Assembly: GCF_001570605.1 (NCBI RefSeq)
Contig: NZ_BBXG01000005.1
Span: 248,001-312,000 of the forward strand
Reading direction: 5' to 3'
DNA from: Herbidospora cretacea
GTDB lineage: Bacteria; Actinomycetota; Actinomycetes; Streptosporangiales; Streptosporangiaceae
DNA length: 64,000 nt
Part shown: in pieces, positions 25,474 to 33,570 of the stretch
Numbering within the stretch: the stretch's first letter is position 1
Layout of the letters: each line of letters opens with the position of its first letter
The notes under the pieces: model-generated
What the model saw: only the letters and a program-made list of their open reading frames with translations
Databases searched by the model: none
Told to the model about the DNA's origin: nothing
Translations under genes and position numbers: made by a program

Positions 25474-26223
25474 CTACCCGGCTTCGGGCGCCGCAATCAC
25501 ACCGGGCACTCCATCGGCCTCGTCGGTCCCGAAACTCGACATCACATGGGACAGCAGGGCCGACTGGTCGTGGGAGCCCTCCGCGGCCCGGTCCCACACG
25601 CCTCCGGCCAGCAGATATTTGTCCCCGGCCACGAACGCCGTGCCGGCCAGCGCCATGGCGTTGATCCTGCGGAGCACGGCCGGCCGCCGGGTGAACTCCC
25701 CCATCTTCAGCGGCAGCACCATCCAGCCGGTCAGGACGTAGCCGCGGTCCCGGGCGTGCTCCAGCACGGAACACGGGTCGGCGTAGGAGGAGATCATCAG
25801 GAGCACGGTGCCGAACCCCGCCGACAGGATGCGCTTGCTGATGGTCGAGCCCGAGTGCCCGCCGGACAGGTGCGGGAAACCCGGCCGATCGTCGAGAAGA
25901 GGGAGATACGGGGGGTTGGCCACGACGCATTCCCGGTCGTCGCCGGGATCCAGATCGGCGAAGAAGTCACCGTGGCACACCTGGTAGCGACCGGCCAGGC
26001 CACTTCGGGCGATGAGCTCGCGGGCCGACGTGGCGGATCGCTCGTCGAGCTCGAATCCGTGCATCATGCCCCGGAAGCCGACCCGCCGGATGACGTCGAT
26101 CATGGCGTGGCCGGAGCCCGCCCCGAACTCGTGGACGCGGCGCATCCCGGGCCTGCTCCGCAGCAGGTCGGCCACGCAGAGCCCGTAGAACTCCGACTCA
26201 TCCTGGTCATAGAACGCGAGCAT
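25474..26223 (-). CDS. SAM-dependent methyltransferase with NPPY motif
   Basis: 249 residues; ATG after AAGGAG. Motif I is VHEFGAGSGHAMIDVI (about 30-45), the acidic loop is HGFELDER and motif IV is VVANPPYLPLL. The NPPY motif marks N6-adenine or protein-glutamine/N-methyltransferases of the HemK class. No target-recognition domain is apparent, so a protein or small-molecule substrate is as likely as DNA. It sits between two DUF4383 paralogues. Confidence 0.75.
   Translation of the reverse strand: MLAFYDQDESEFYGLCVADLLRSRPGMRRVHEFGAGSGHAMIDVIRRVGFRGMMHGFELDERSATSARELIARSGLAGRYQVCHGDFFADLDPGDDRECVVANPPYLPLLDDRPGFPHLSGGHSGSTISKRILSAGFGTVLLMISSYADPCSVLEHARDRGYVLTGWMVLPLKMGEFTRRPAVLRRINAMALAGTAFVAGDKYLLAGGVWDRAAEGSHDQSALLSHVMSSFGTDEADGVPGVIAAPEAG
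25475..25498 (-). promoter_or_regulatory. Sigma-B-like promoter for DUF4383 copy 1
   Basis: On the minus strand, GATT (25498-25495), a 15-nt spacer and GGGTA (25479-25475) match the actinobacterial stress-sigma pattern. The surrounding bases (CCCGAAGCCGGGTAGCG) closely match the promoter of copy 2. Confidence 0.6.
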
Positions 26224-26339
26224 GCGAGCTCCTTCATGGCAGGGAGCATGTGGGTGTCAGACAGACAGGAACGGCGTCCGCAGCGCTCTATTGGGCTGGT
26301 TCAGGGTGCATGCCCGGTGGATCCCGGGATAACCGGGTG

Positions 26340-26363
26340 GGTTGCCGCCCGAAATGCCGGGTA
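26340..26363 (+). promoter_or_regulatory. Sigma-B-like promoter for DUF4383 copy 2
   Basis: GGTT (26340-26343), a 15-nt spacer and GGGTA (26359-26363), 62 bp before the ATG. It shares its flanks and its distance pattern with the promoter of copy 1. Confidence 0.65.
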
Positions 26364-26425
26364 GCGTCCGGAAAACAGCACAAAAACAGCGCTGTCGAGA
26401 ACTTCCTGTCGTCACAGGAGAACTC

Positions 26426-26869
26426 ATGACCACTCACATGCCTACTCGGACCGGGTCCCCGCTCCGCCAGGCCGCGCTGATCTTGGGTGTGGTGTTCCTG
26501 CTGGTGGGCGTGCTGGGGTTCATCCCCGGCATCACCACGAACTACGGCTCGATGACCTTCGCGGGCCACCATTCGGGGGCGCTGCTGCTCGGCGTCTTCC
26601 AGGTGTCGATCCTGCACAACATCGTCCACCTGCTGTTCGGCGTGTGGGGCCTGGCGGCCTCGCGCACCTCACCCGCCGCCCGCGCGTTCCTCATCTGGGG
26701 CGGGGTGATCTACCTGGTCCTGCTCGTGTACGGCCTGTTCGTGAACTACGAGAGCGGCGCCAACTTCGTCCCGCTCAACACGGCCGACAACTGGCTCCAC
26801 CTCGTCCTGGGCGTCGTCATGATCGCGCTGGGGGTCCTGCTGTCCCGGTCCGACCGCCGGACCGCCTGA
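26426..26869 (+). CDS. DUF4383 membrane protein (copy 2)
   Basis: 147 residues, four membrane segments, paralogous to 24971-25414 with the same length. ATG follows CACAGGAG; the 5' leader (CTTCCTGTCGT, then CAGGAG) also resembles that of copy 1, so promoter and gene were duplicated together and now point outward from the methyltransferase. The next gene starts 4 bp after the stop. Confidence 0.88.
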   Translation: MTTHMPTRTGSPLRQAALILGVVFLLVGVLGFIPGITTNYGSMTFAGHHSGALLLGVFQVSILHNIVHLLFGVWGLAASRTSPAARAFLIWGGVIYLVLLVYGLFVNYESGANFVPLNTADNWLHLVLGVVMIALGVLLSRSDRRTA

Positions 26870-26872
26870 GGC

Positions 26873-27421
26873 ATGCGCTCTTCCCGTGCCGCTGTCGCGG
26901 TCATCGTGATGGACATGCTCAACCCGTACGACCACGACGACGCCGAAGCGCTGACCGCCAGGGTCGAGCACATCGTGGCGCCGCTGACCGGGCTGATCGA
27001 GGACGCCGGGCGGCGGGACGACGTCGATCTGATCTTCGTCAACGACATCCAGGGCGACTTCAGCGCCACCCGGGACGACCTGGTGCGCCGCGCGCTGGCG
27101 GGCAAGCGCCCCGACCTGGTGGAGCCGTTCGTGCCGCCGGAGGGGGGCGACTTCGTGCCCAAGGTGCGGCACAGCGTCTTCTACGGCACGCCCCTGGAGT
27201 ACGCCCTGCACACGCGGGGCATCGACACGGTCGTGCTGGCCGGGCAGGTCACCGAGCAGTGCGTGCTCTACAGCGCGCTCGACGCCTACGTCCGGGAGTT
27301 CTCCGTACGGGTGGCGGTCGACGGCGTGGCCGCCATCCACGAGGACCTCGGGGAGGCGGCGCTGCGCATGATGGAGCGCAACATGCGGGCCACGCTCCTC
27401 CCGGCGGCCGAGTGCCTGTGA
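26873..27421 (+). CDS. Isochorismatase-family cysteine hydrolase
   Basis: 182 residues. The catalytic triad is visible: Asp in VIVMDMLNPYD (about residue 14), Lys in FVPKVRHSVFYGTPLE (about 99) and Cys in LAGQVTEQCVLYSALDAY (about 131), preceded by the cis-peptide V-T. The general reaction is hydrolysis of an amide or enol ether (for example nicotinamidase or isochorismatase); the substrate is not evident. It sits between the DUF4383 gene and a GT2 gene with a GTGA overlap. Confidence 0.87.
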   Translation: MRSSRAAVAVIVMDMLNPYDHDDAEALTARVEHIVAPLTGLIEDAGRRDDVDLIFVNDIQGDFSATRDDLVRRALAGKRPDLVEPFVPPEGGDFVPKVRHSVFYGTPLEYALHTRGIDTVVLAGQVTEQCVLYSALDAYVREFSVRVAVDGVAAIHEDLGEAALRMMERNMRATLLPAAECL

Positions 27422-28395
27422 GGCCTCCGGTGACCGTGGTGGTGATCACCCGTGACCGGCACGACGAGCTGGTGCGCTCGCTGCCCCGTCACGAACCGCC
27501 GGTGATCGTGGTGGACAACGGCTCCACCGACGGCAGCGCCGCCACGATCCGCGCCCGTTTCCCGCACGTCCGGCTCGTCGAGCCGGGCCGGAACCTGGGC
27601 GCGCGGGCCCGCAACATCGGCGTCCGGCTCGCCGCCACGCCCTACGTCGCCTTCGCCGACGACGACTCCTGGTGGGCTCCGGGCGCCCTGCGGCGCGCGG
27701 CCGAGGTCATGGAGGCACACCCGCGGCTGGCCGTGCTCGCCGCGCGTCTGCTGGTCGGACCGGAGGAGGTCGTCGACCCGGTCTGCGCGGCGATGGCCGG
27801 CTCTCCGCTCGGGGTCGAACCCGATCTTCCCGGGCCGAGCGTCCTGGGCTTTCCCGCCTGCGGCGCGGTCGTGCGCGGGAGCGCCTTCCTCGCCGCCGGG
27901 GGCTTCGACGACGTGATCTTCTTCTACGGCGAGGAGGAGCGCCTCGCCCTCGACCTGGCGGCGGCGGGCCGGGGCCTGGCCTACGTCGAGGACGTCGTCG
28001 CCCACCACCACCCCTCCCCCCTGCGCGATCCCCGCGGGCGGCAGGTCCTGGCCGCCCGCAACGCCCTGCTCACGGCGGTGCTGCGGCGCCCGTGGCCGGT
28101 GGTGGCGGACGTCGCGCTGGCGGCCGTGCGCGCCGGACCGGTCGGGTGGCGGAGCCTGGGCGAGGCGGCCACGCGCCTGCCCCGGGCGCTAGCCCGCCGC
28201 CGCACCCTGCCCCCGAGCGTCGAGGCCGCCCGCAGATCGCTGGACCAGAGCCGTCATCACCGGGAAACGCCGGCCGGAGGCCTTGGCGGCGGCGAGTGGC
28301 GCTGCCGGATTTCTGTTTGCCGCAAGACGCGGTTAGCGCGACGCGACGACGGGCAGGGGCACAGGGCCGGCCCGAAAAAGGGCTGTGACCTGTAG
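27418..28395 (+). CDS. GT2-family glycosyltransferase
   Basis: 325 residues; GTG overlaps the preceding stop. The GT-A core has VTVVVITRDRHDEL, IVVDNGSTDGS, a DxD-type ADDDSWW (about residue 82) and the GFDDVIFFYGEEERLALDL acceptor loop. The ending from about residue 285 is basic and low in structure and may be non-native. Acceptor unknown; it could contribute to the glycan cluster 2 kb downstream. Confidence 0.85.
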   Translation: MRPPVTVVVITRDRHDELVRSLPRHEPPVIVVDNGSTDGSAATIRARFPHVRLVEPGRNLGARARNIGVRLAATPYVAFADDDSWWAPGALRRAAEVMEAHPRLAVLAARLLVGPEEVVDPVCAAMAGSPLGVEPDLPGPSVLGFPACGAVVRGSAFLAAGGFDDVIFFYGEEERLALDLAAAGRGLAYVEDVVAHHHPSPLRDPRGRQVLAARNALLTAVLRRPWPVVADVALAAVRAGPVGWRSLGEAATRLPRALARRRTLPPSVEAARRSLDQSRHHRETPAGGLGGGEWRCRISVCRKTRLARRDDGQGHRAGPKKGCDL

Positions 28396-28515
28396 GTGGA
28401 TCTGCGGTTCGCTGGTCATACCAGCTGGCATTACCGGTCCTGGACGCCGCATCTCCTCGCACAAGGCACCTGATTCGGCAGGTGGTGCCGGCATCAATGG
28501 AGTGAGGCCTCGAAA

Positions 28516-28959
28516 ATGTGTCCCACTATTCCCGACCTGGCCGAGACGGTCGTGCCCAGACATCTCGCGGTGCGCATCGCCACCGTGGTCACGGACACCG
28601 TCGTCGCCGAGATCGACGGCGAACTCGATCTCCACACCGCCCCGCTGCTGGAGGCGATCCTGCTTCCGTTGCCGCCCACCGGCGTCCGCCACATCGTCGT
28701 GGACGCCGGAAATCTGCACTTCTGCGACGTCTGCGGGTTCCGCGCGCTGTCGGAGATCAACGACGTGGCGGTGAGCCATGGAGGCGGGGTCGTCATCGCC
28801 AGGCCCAACCGGATACTCCGCCGGATCTCCGCGCTCGTACAGGAATGCGGCCCGGCCGCCCGCTCGCGCCCGATCCCCCTCTTCGACGAGGTCGCGGACG
28901 CTCTGACTACGGACGCGGGCACTACGGACGCGGGCCGAGGCGGTTCAGGGTGGAACTGA
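28516..28959 (+). CDS. STAS-domain protein (anti-sigma antagonist-like)
   Basis: 147 residues. VVAEIDGELDLHTAPLLEAILLPLPPTGVRHIVVDAGNLHFCDVCGFRALSEI is a STAS core. In SpoIIAA-type antagonists the loop reads D-S-S-G with a phosphorylated Ser; here it reads D-V-C-G, so the phosphoacceptor is missing. The C-terminus ends in a short duplicated TTDAG tract from a 15-bp direct repeat. Convergent 38-bp overlap with the next gene. Confidence 0.8.
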   Translation: MCPTIPDLAETVVPRHLAVRIATVVTDTVVAEIDGELDLHTAPLLEAILLPLPPTGVRHIVVDAGNLHFCDVCGFRALSEINDVAVSHGGGVVIARPNRILRRISALVQECGPAARSRPIPLFDEVADALTTDAGTTDAGRGGSGWN

Positions 28960-29356
28960 GCGTCACGCCGTAGACGACGTGACCGGCCGCCATGACGAAC
29001 TGGCGGCCCGGCTGGTCCCGTGACACCGGGGGCAGGGCCCCCAGAGCGGGCACCCAGCCCTGGTAGGAGGCCAGCCACATCGCCAGGCCGTAGGCCGCGC
29101 CCGCGGACGGGGACGCCCGCCGGGTCGCCAGGGCGAAGGCGCTGCCCGCGACCGCCCCGAAGCCGAAGTGCGCCAGCAGGGCGAGCGGCCTCTCCCCCTG
29201 TTTGGGCCGGTGGCGCGACCCGGGCAGCAGGGCCCGGACGACGCGCTTGGGCGGCTGCTCGTCCATCAGTCCCATCCCGCGCCCGGCCAGCATGACCACG
29301 CTCATCGCGCCGGTGGCCAGCAGGCCGCCGACGGCGCCCGCGCTCAGTTTCCTCAT
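28922..29356 (-). CDS. Small membrane protein (DUF1440/DUF6789-like)
   Basis: 144 residues with about four hydrophobic segments (AGAVGGLLATGAMSVVMLAG, LLAHFGFGAVAGSAFALA, AAYGLAMWLASYQGWV, FVMAAGHVVYGVTLSSTL). The pattern, with an HxxFG and a HxVYG motif, fits small integral membrane families such as DUF1440 or DUF6789. Function unknown. Confidence 0.65.
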   Translation of the reverse strand: MRKLSAGAVGGLLATGAMSVVMLAGRGMGLMDEQPPKRVVRALLPGSRHRPKQGERPLALLAHFGFGAVAGSAFALATRRASPSAGAAYGLAMWLASYQGWVPALGALPPVSRDQPGRQFVMAAGHVVYGVTLSSTLNRLGPRP

Positions 29357-29419
29357 CGGGGGGCCTTCCTGTTCGCTTCAGGGTGGCCCGGCCGGGTGCG
29401 GCCGGGCCCGGATGGCGCG

Positions 29420-29836
29420 TCAGTCGGTGGTCAGCGCACCCATGAGGTCGCCGACCGAGGTCTCCGGCAGGGCCTTGGCGACGTCGGCCAGCGCGACCAT
29501 GCCCACCAGGGTGTGGCCGTCGATCACGGGCAGGCGGCGGACCTTGTGGGAGCCCATCGTGCGCAGGACCTCGCGGGCGTCGTCGTCGGCGCCGATGGTG
29601 ACGACCTCCCCGCCCCCCAGCTCACGGGCGAGGCACGACTTGGGGTCCTTGCCCTGCGCGATCACCTTCACCACGATGTCGCGGTCGGTGATCATCCCCT
29701 TGAGCCGGTTGTCCTCCCCGCAGATCGGCAGGGAGCCGACGTCGAGGCTGCGCATCTTCTCGGCGGCGTCGGCGATGGTCTGGTCGGAGTTCACGCACTC
29801 CGCGTTCGGACTCATGATCTCGCGTGCGGTGGTCAT
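29420..29836 (-). CDS. CBS-domain pair protein
   Basis: 138 residues. Two CBS motifs: AREIMSPNAECVNSDQTIADAAEKMRSLDVGSLPICGEDNRLKGMITDRDIV (about 4-56) and VVTIGADDDAREVLRTMGSHKVRRLPVIDGHTLVGMVALADVA (about 78-121). Likely binds adenine nucleotides as a sensor; such stand-alone proteins belong to dormancy and stress regulons in actinobacteria. ATG after GGAAGGAG. Confidence 0.9.
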   Translation of the reverse strand: MTTAREIMSPNAECVNSDQTIADAAEKMRSLDVGSLPICGEDNRLKGMITDRDIVVKVIAQGKDPKSCLARELGGGEVVTIGADDDAREVLRTMGSHKVRRLPVIDGHTLVGMVALADVAKALPETSVGDLMGALTTD

Positions 29837-29905
29837 ACGTTCTCCTTCCTGGCTCCTTCCTGATATCGGTCCGCCTGCCCCGCATTCGATGACGCACCCC
29901 CGCAG

Positions 29906-30370
29906 TCACCGCAAAAAGTTCGCCATGCGGACGGCGGACTCCAAATCGGAGGTCATGAGGACGCCCCGCGCTCCGGCCGCCCGCGCGGCGGCGACGTCCC
30001 TCTCGGCGTCGCCGATCACCACGCAGTCGGCGGGCCGCACCCCCAGGCGGGCCGCCGCCGACAGGACCATGCCGGGGGCCGGTTTGCGGCACGCGCATCC
30101 GTCGGCGGGTCCGTGCACGCAGATCTCCCACACGTCGAACGGGCCGAGGAGTTCCTCGACCCTCGCGTTGACCTCAGAAAGTTCACGGAGAGTGATGAGG
30201 CCCCGGGCGACCCCCGACTGGTTGGTGATCACTCCGATCGGGATGCCCGCCGCCCGCAGACGATCGAGGACGATCCGGGCGCCGGGCCTCGGACGGACAT
30301 GTTTGGCGTCGTTGTTGTAGGGGAGGTCGTCGATCAGGGTCCCGTCCCGGTCGAAGAGAATCGCGCGCAT
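29906..30370 (-). CDS. gmhB: D-glycero-D-manno-heptose 1,7-bisphosphate 7-phosphatase (HAD)
   Basis: 154 residues. The HAD motif D8-R-D10-G-T-L opens the protein. A zinc loop C-x-H...C-x-C (ICVHGPADGCACRKP) is diagnostic of the GmhB/HisB-N group; motif II is ITNQSG and motif III VIGDAERDVAAA. It converts heptose 1,7-bisphosphate to heptose 1-phosphate between the kinase and nucleotidyltransferase steps of HldE. It is divergent from the heptose cluster, sharing the 133-bp spacer at 30371-30503. Histidinol phosphatase is the alternative, but context favours GmhB. Confidence 0.8.
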   Translation of the reverse strand: MRAILFDRDGTLIDDLPYNNDAKHVRPRPGARIVLDRLRAAGIPIGVITNQSGVARGLITLRELSEVNARVEELLGPFDVWEICVHGPADGCACRKPAPGMVLSAAARLGVRPADCVVIGDAERDVAAARAAGARGVLMTSDLESAVRMANFLR

Positions 30371-30445
30371 GGTCTCGCGCTACCCATGACCCCGACCGGC
30401 GATGTCAACGCCGCCAAACCACGTGCGGACGTGTCCGACGCTCCA

Positions 30446-30470
30446 GAAGCGCTACTCAGCGAAGCGCTTC
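30446..30470. promoter_or_regulatory. Inverted repeat in gmhB / heptose-cluster spacer
   Basis: Perfect 8-bp arms GAAGCGCT and AGCGCTTC with a 9-nt centre, 33 bp upstream of the carbamoyltransferase ATG. Placed to control both divergent units. Confidence 0.45.
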
Positions 30471-30503
30471 CCGAGTGATGTCATTCACGTGAAAGCGGGT
30501 CCC

Positions 30504-32117
30504 ATGAGGTTCCTGGGAATCAACGCGATCTTCCATGACCCGTCCGCGGCGCTCGTCGTCGACGGGCGGATCGTCGCCGCCGCCGAGGAGGAGCGGTTCA
30601 GCAGGCGCAAACACGGCAAGCGTCCCGTGCCCTTCTCCGCCTGGGAACTGCCGGAACAGGCCGCCGCCTGGTGCCTGAAGGAGGCCGGCCTCCAGCCGGA
30701 GGAGCTCGACGGCGTCGCCTACTCCTACGACCCCGGCCTGGTCGTGGACACCGAGGGGTGGGAGGCGCTGCGGACCACGTACGCGAGGAGGGCCCCGAAC
30801 TTCCTGGCCACCGCGCTGCCGGGGCTCGACCCGGCGCAGGTGAGCTACGTCCCGCACCACGTGGCGCACGCCGCCTCGGCCGGGCTGGCCGCGCCGTTCG
30901 GCGACTGCGCCGTGCTGGTCTGCGACGGGCGCGGCGAGGCGGTGTCGCACCTGGCGGGGGCCTACCACGACGGCGAGCTGTCCGTGCTGGCCGCGCAGAC
31001 GCTGCCGCACTCCCTGGGGCTCATGTACGAGGAGGTCACCGAGCACCTCGGCTTCCTGCGGTCCAGCGACGAGTTCAAGGTCATGGCGATGGCCTCGTAC
31101 GGCACCCCGAAACACCTGCCCGCGCTGCGGGAGCTGATCGGCGCCACCGGCGACGGCGGGTTCCGCAGCGGGCCGATCGACTGGAACGTCTTCGCCAAGC
31201 CGGTGAAACCCGGCGGCGCTTGGGCGGCCGAGCACGCCGACCTGGCGGCCGGCGTGCAGATCCGGCTGGAGGAGGTGCTGCTCGACCTGGCCGCCTGGCT
31301 GCACGACCGGACCGGCATGGACCGGCTCGCGCTGGCCGGCGGGGTGGCGCTGAACTGCGTCGCCAACACCCGGCTGTTCGACCGCGGCCCCTTCCGGGAG
31401 GTCTGGGTCCAGCCGGCGGCCGGCGACTCGGGAACGGCCCTCGGCGGCGCCCTCCACCTGGCCCGGACACACGGCGACCCGGTCGCGGCGATGCCCGGAG
31501 CCGACCTGGGCCGGGGGTTCACCGACGCGGAACTGCGGGCGTGGCTCGACACCGCCCAGGTGCCCTACACCCGGCCGCCGGACATCGCGGTGGCGGTGGC
31601 CGACGCGCTGGCCCAGGACCGGATCGTGGCCTGGTTCCAGGGCCGCAGCGAATACGGCCCCCGCGCGCTGGGACGCCGGTCGCTGCTGGCCCATCCGGGC
31701 AACCCGCGCAACACCGAGCGGCTCAACGACGTGAAGGGCCGGGAGCAGTTCCGGCCGGTCGCGCCCATGGTGCTGGAGGAACGGGCCGCCGAGATCTTCT
31801 CCCGGGGGCCGATGCCCAGCCCGTACATGCTGTTCACGCACGACGTCGCCCCCGTGTGGCGGGAGCGGATCCCGGCCGTGGTGCACGTCGACGGGACCGC
31901 CCGCATCCAGACGGTCTCGGCCGGGCGCGATCCGCTGCTGGCCGGGATGCTGAACGCCTTCGAGTCGCTGACCGGGCTGCCGGTGGTCGTCAACACGTCG
32001 CTGAACACGGCGGGACGGCCCATGGTCGACGACCCGCGCGACGCCCTGGAGTGCTTCGGGTCGGCCCCGGTCGACGTGCTGGCCCTGGGGCCCTACCTCG
32101 TCAGGAGGGCAGCATGA
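30504..32117 (+). CDS. Carbamoyltransferase (NodU/CmcH/TobZ family)
   Basis: 537 residues from ATG 30504 (a GTG at 30489 is also in frame). The N-terminal ASKHA-like domain opens FLGINAIFHDPSAALVVDGRIVAAAEEERFSRRKHGK, with the metal/ADP-site VPHHVAHAASA; the C-terminal YrdC-like domain includes QGRSEYGPRALGRRSLLAHP and PVVVNTSLNTAGRPMV. These enzymes move a carbamoyl group from carbamoyl phosphate through carbamoyl-AMP to a sugar or hydroxyl. First gene of the long heptose/glycan operon, so a carbamoylated sugar is likely. Confidence 0.9.
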   Translation: MRFLGINAIFHDPSAALVVDGRIVAAAEEERFSRRKHGKRPVPFSAWELPEQAAAWCLKEAGLQPEELDGVAYSYDPGLVVDTEGWEALRTTYARRAPNFLATALPGLDPAQVSYVPHHVAHAASAGLAAPFGDCAVLVCDGRGEAVSHLAGAYHDGELSVLAAQTLPHSLGLMYEEVTEHLGFLRSSDEFKVMAMASYGTPKHLPALRELIGATGDGGFRSGPIDWNVFAKPVKPGGAWAAEHADLAAGVQIRLEEVLLDLAAWLHDRTGMDRLALAGGVALNCVANTRLFDRGPFREVWVQPAAGDSGTALGGALHLARTHGDPVAAMPGADLGRGFTDAELRAWLDTAQVPYTRPPDIAVAVADALAQDRIVAWFQGRSEYGPRALGRRSLLAHPGNPRNTERLNDVKGREQFRPVAPMVLEERAAEIFSRGPMPSPYMLFTHDVAPVWRERIPAVVHVDGTARIQTVSAGRDPLLAGMLNAFESLTGLPVVVNTSLNTAGRPMVDDPRDALECFGSAPVDVLALGPYLVRRAA

Positions 32118-33034
32118 CCGACATCACCGTGGTCATCCCGACCGTCGGCCGGGCCGGCCTCCGGGACGCCGTCCCGGCGGGGATGCGGGTCATCGTGGTC
32201 GACGACCGGCCCGCCGCCGACGGGCCGCTGCCGGTGGACGTCCCCGTGGTCGCGTCCGGTGGGCGCGGGCCCGCGGCGGCCCGGAACCGGGGCTGGCGCG
32301 CGGCGGCGTCGGAGTGGGTCGTCTTCCTCGACGACGACGTGGTGCCCGGCCCCGGCTGGGCCGAGAGGCTGGAGGCCGACCTGGCGGGCCTGCCACCCGA
32401 TGTGGCGGCCTCGCAGGGCCGGATCGTCGTGCCGCTCGACCCCGGACGGCGGCCGACCGACGCCGAGCGCAACACGGCGGGCCTGGCCACCGCCCGGTGG
32501 ATCACCGCCGACATGGCGGTCCGGCGGTCGGCCCTCGAACAGGTCGGCGGCTTCGACGAGCGGTTCCCGCGCGCCTACCGGGAGGACGCCGACCTGGCCC
32601 TGCGCCTGCTGGCCGCCGGTCACCGCCTGGTCTCCGGGAGCCGGACGACCGTCCACCCCGTCCGGGACGAGGGAACCTGGGCGAGCGTGCGGCGGCAGCG
32701 GGGCAACGCCGACGACGCGCTCATGCGCCGGCTCCACGGGCGCGACTGGCGGGCCAGGATCGGCGCGCCGGGACGGTTTCGCCGCCATCTGCTGACCACC
32801 GTCGCCGGGCTGATCGCCCTGGTGACGCGGAAACGGTGGGCCTGGCCGGTCTGGGCCGCGCTCACCGCCGAGTTCGCCTGGCGCCGGATCGCCCCGGGCC
32901 CGCGCACCGCGCCGGAGGTGCTGCGGATGGCCGTGACCAGCGTGGCCATCCCGCCCGCCGCCTGCCTGCACCGGCTGCGCGGCGAACTGCGGGTCCGGCT
33001 GACGAAAGGGGGGCGCGCATGCATCCGCACCTGA
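32114..33034 (+). CDS. GT2-family glycosyltransferase
   Basis: 306 residues; ATG overlaps the preceding stop. Motifs: VVIPTVGRAGL, VIVVDDRP, AARNRGWRAAASEWVVFLDDDVVPGPGW (DxD), a WITADMAVRRSALEQVGGFDERFPRAYREDADLALRLL acceptor region and a C-terminal basic or hydrophobic tail (about 240-290) that could touch the membrane. Likely adds the sugar made by this cluster. It overlaps gmhA by 16 bp. Confidence 0.87.
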   Translation: MTDITVVIPTVGRAGLRDAVPAGMRVIVVDDRPAADGPLPVDVPVVASGGRGPAAARNRGWRAAASEWVVFLDDDVVPGPGWAERLEADLAGLPPDVAASQGRIVVPLDPGRRPTDAERNTAGLATARWITADMAVRRSALEQVGGFDERFPRAYREDADLALRLLAAGHRLVSGSRTTVHPVRDEGTWASVRRQRGNADDALMRRLHGRDWRARIGAPGRFRRHLLTTVAGLIALVTRKRWAWPVWAALTAEFAWRRIAPGPRTAPEVLRMAVTSVAIPPAACLHRLRGELRVRLTKGGRACIRT

Positions 33035-33570
33035 CCGATCTGAGTGACGTGCTGAACCGGCTGGAACAGGAGACGGCCCGGATCCGGGTCTGGGGGCACA
33101 AGCTGGCGGGGATCCTGGACGACGGCGGGCGGCTGCTGGCCTGCGGGAACGGCGGTTCGGCCGCCGAGGCGCAGCACCTGACGGCCGAACTGGTCGGCCG
33201 GTTCCGCGCCGACCGCCGTCCCTACGCGGCCATCGCGCTGCACGCCGACACCTCCTCGACGACGGCCATCGTCAACGACTACGGCGCCGACGAGATGTTC
33301 GCCCGCCCGGTCGAGGCGCACGGCCGCCCCGGGGACGTGCTGATCTCCCTGTCCACCAGCGGGGCCAGCGCCAACGTGATCGCCGCCGCGCGGGCCGCCC
33401 GCGACTGCGGCCTGACGGCGTGGGCGCTGACCGGCCCGCCGCCCAACGAGCTCGCCCGGCTCTGCGACGACGCGATCGCGGTGCCGTCGCGCAACCCGGC
33501 GGTGGTCCAGGAGGTGCACCTGGTGCTGGTGCACCTGCTGTGCGAGGCGATGGAGGAGGCGCTGCCGTGA
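33019..33570 (+). CDS. gmhA: Sedoheptulose 7-phosphate isomerase (SIS domain)
   Basis: 183 residues, normal GmhA size. CGNGGSAAEAQHLTAELVGRF (about 42-62) is the GmhA active-site signature, with an acidic residue and His for zinc. SLSTSGASANVIAAARAAR binds the phosphate, and QEVHLVLVHLLCEAME supplies the C-terminal Glu and His. It converts sedoheptulose 7-phosphate to D-glycero-D-manno-heptose 7-phosphate. GTGA overlap with hldE. Confidence 0.9.
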   Translation: MHPHLTDLSDVLNRLEQETARIRVWGHKLAGILDDGGRLLACGNGGSAAEAQHLTAELVGRFRADRRPYAAIALHADTSSTTAIVNDYGADEMFARPVEAHGRPGDVLISLSTSGASANVIAAARAARDCGLTAWALTGPPPNELARLCDDAIAVPSRNPAVVQEVHLVLVHLLCEAMEEALP

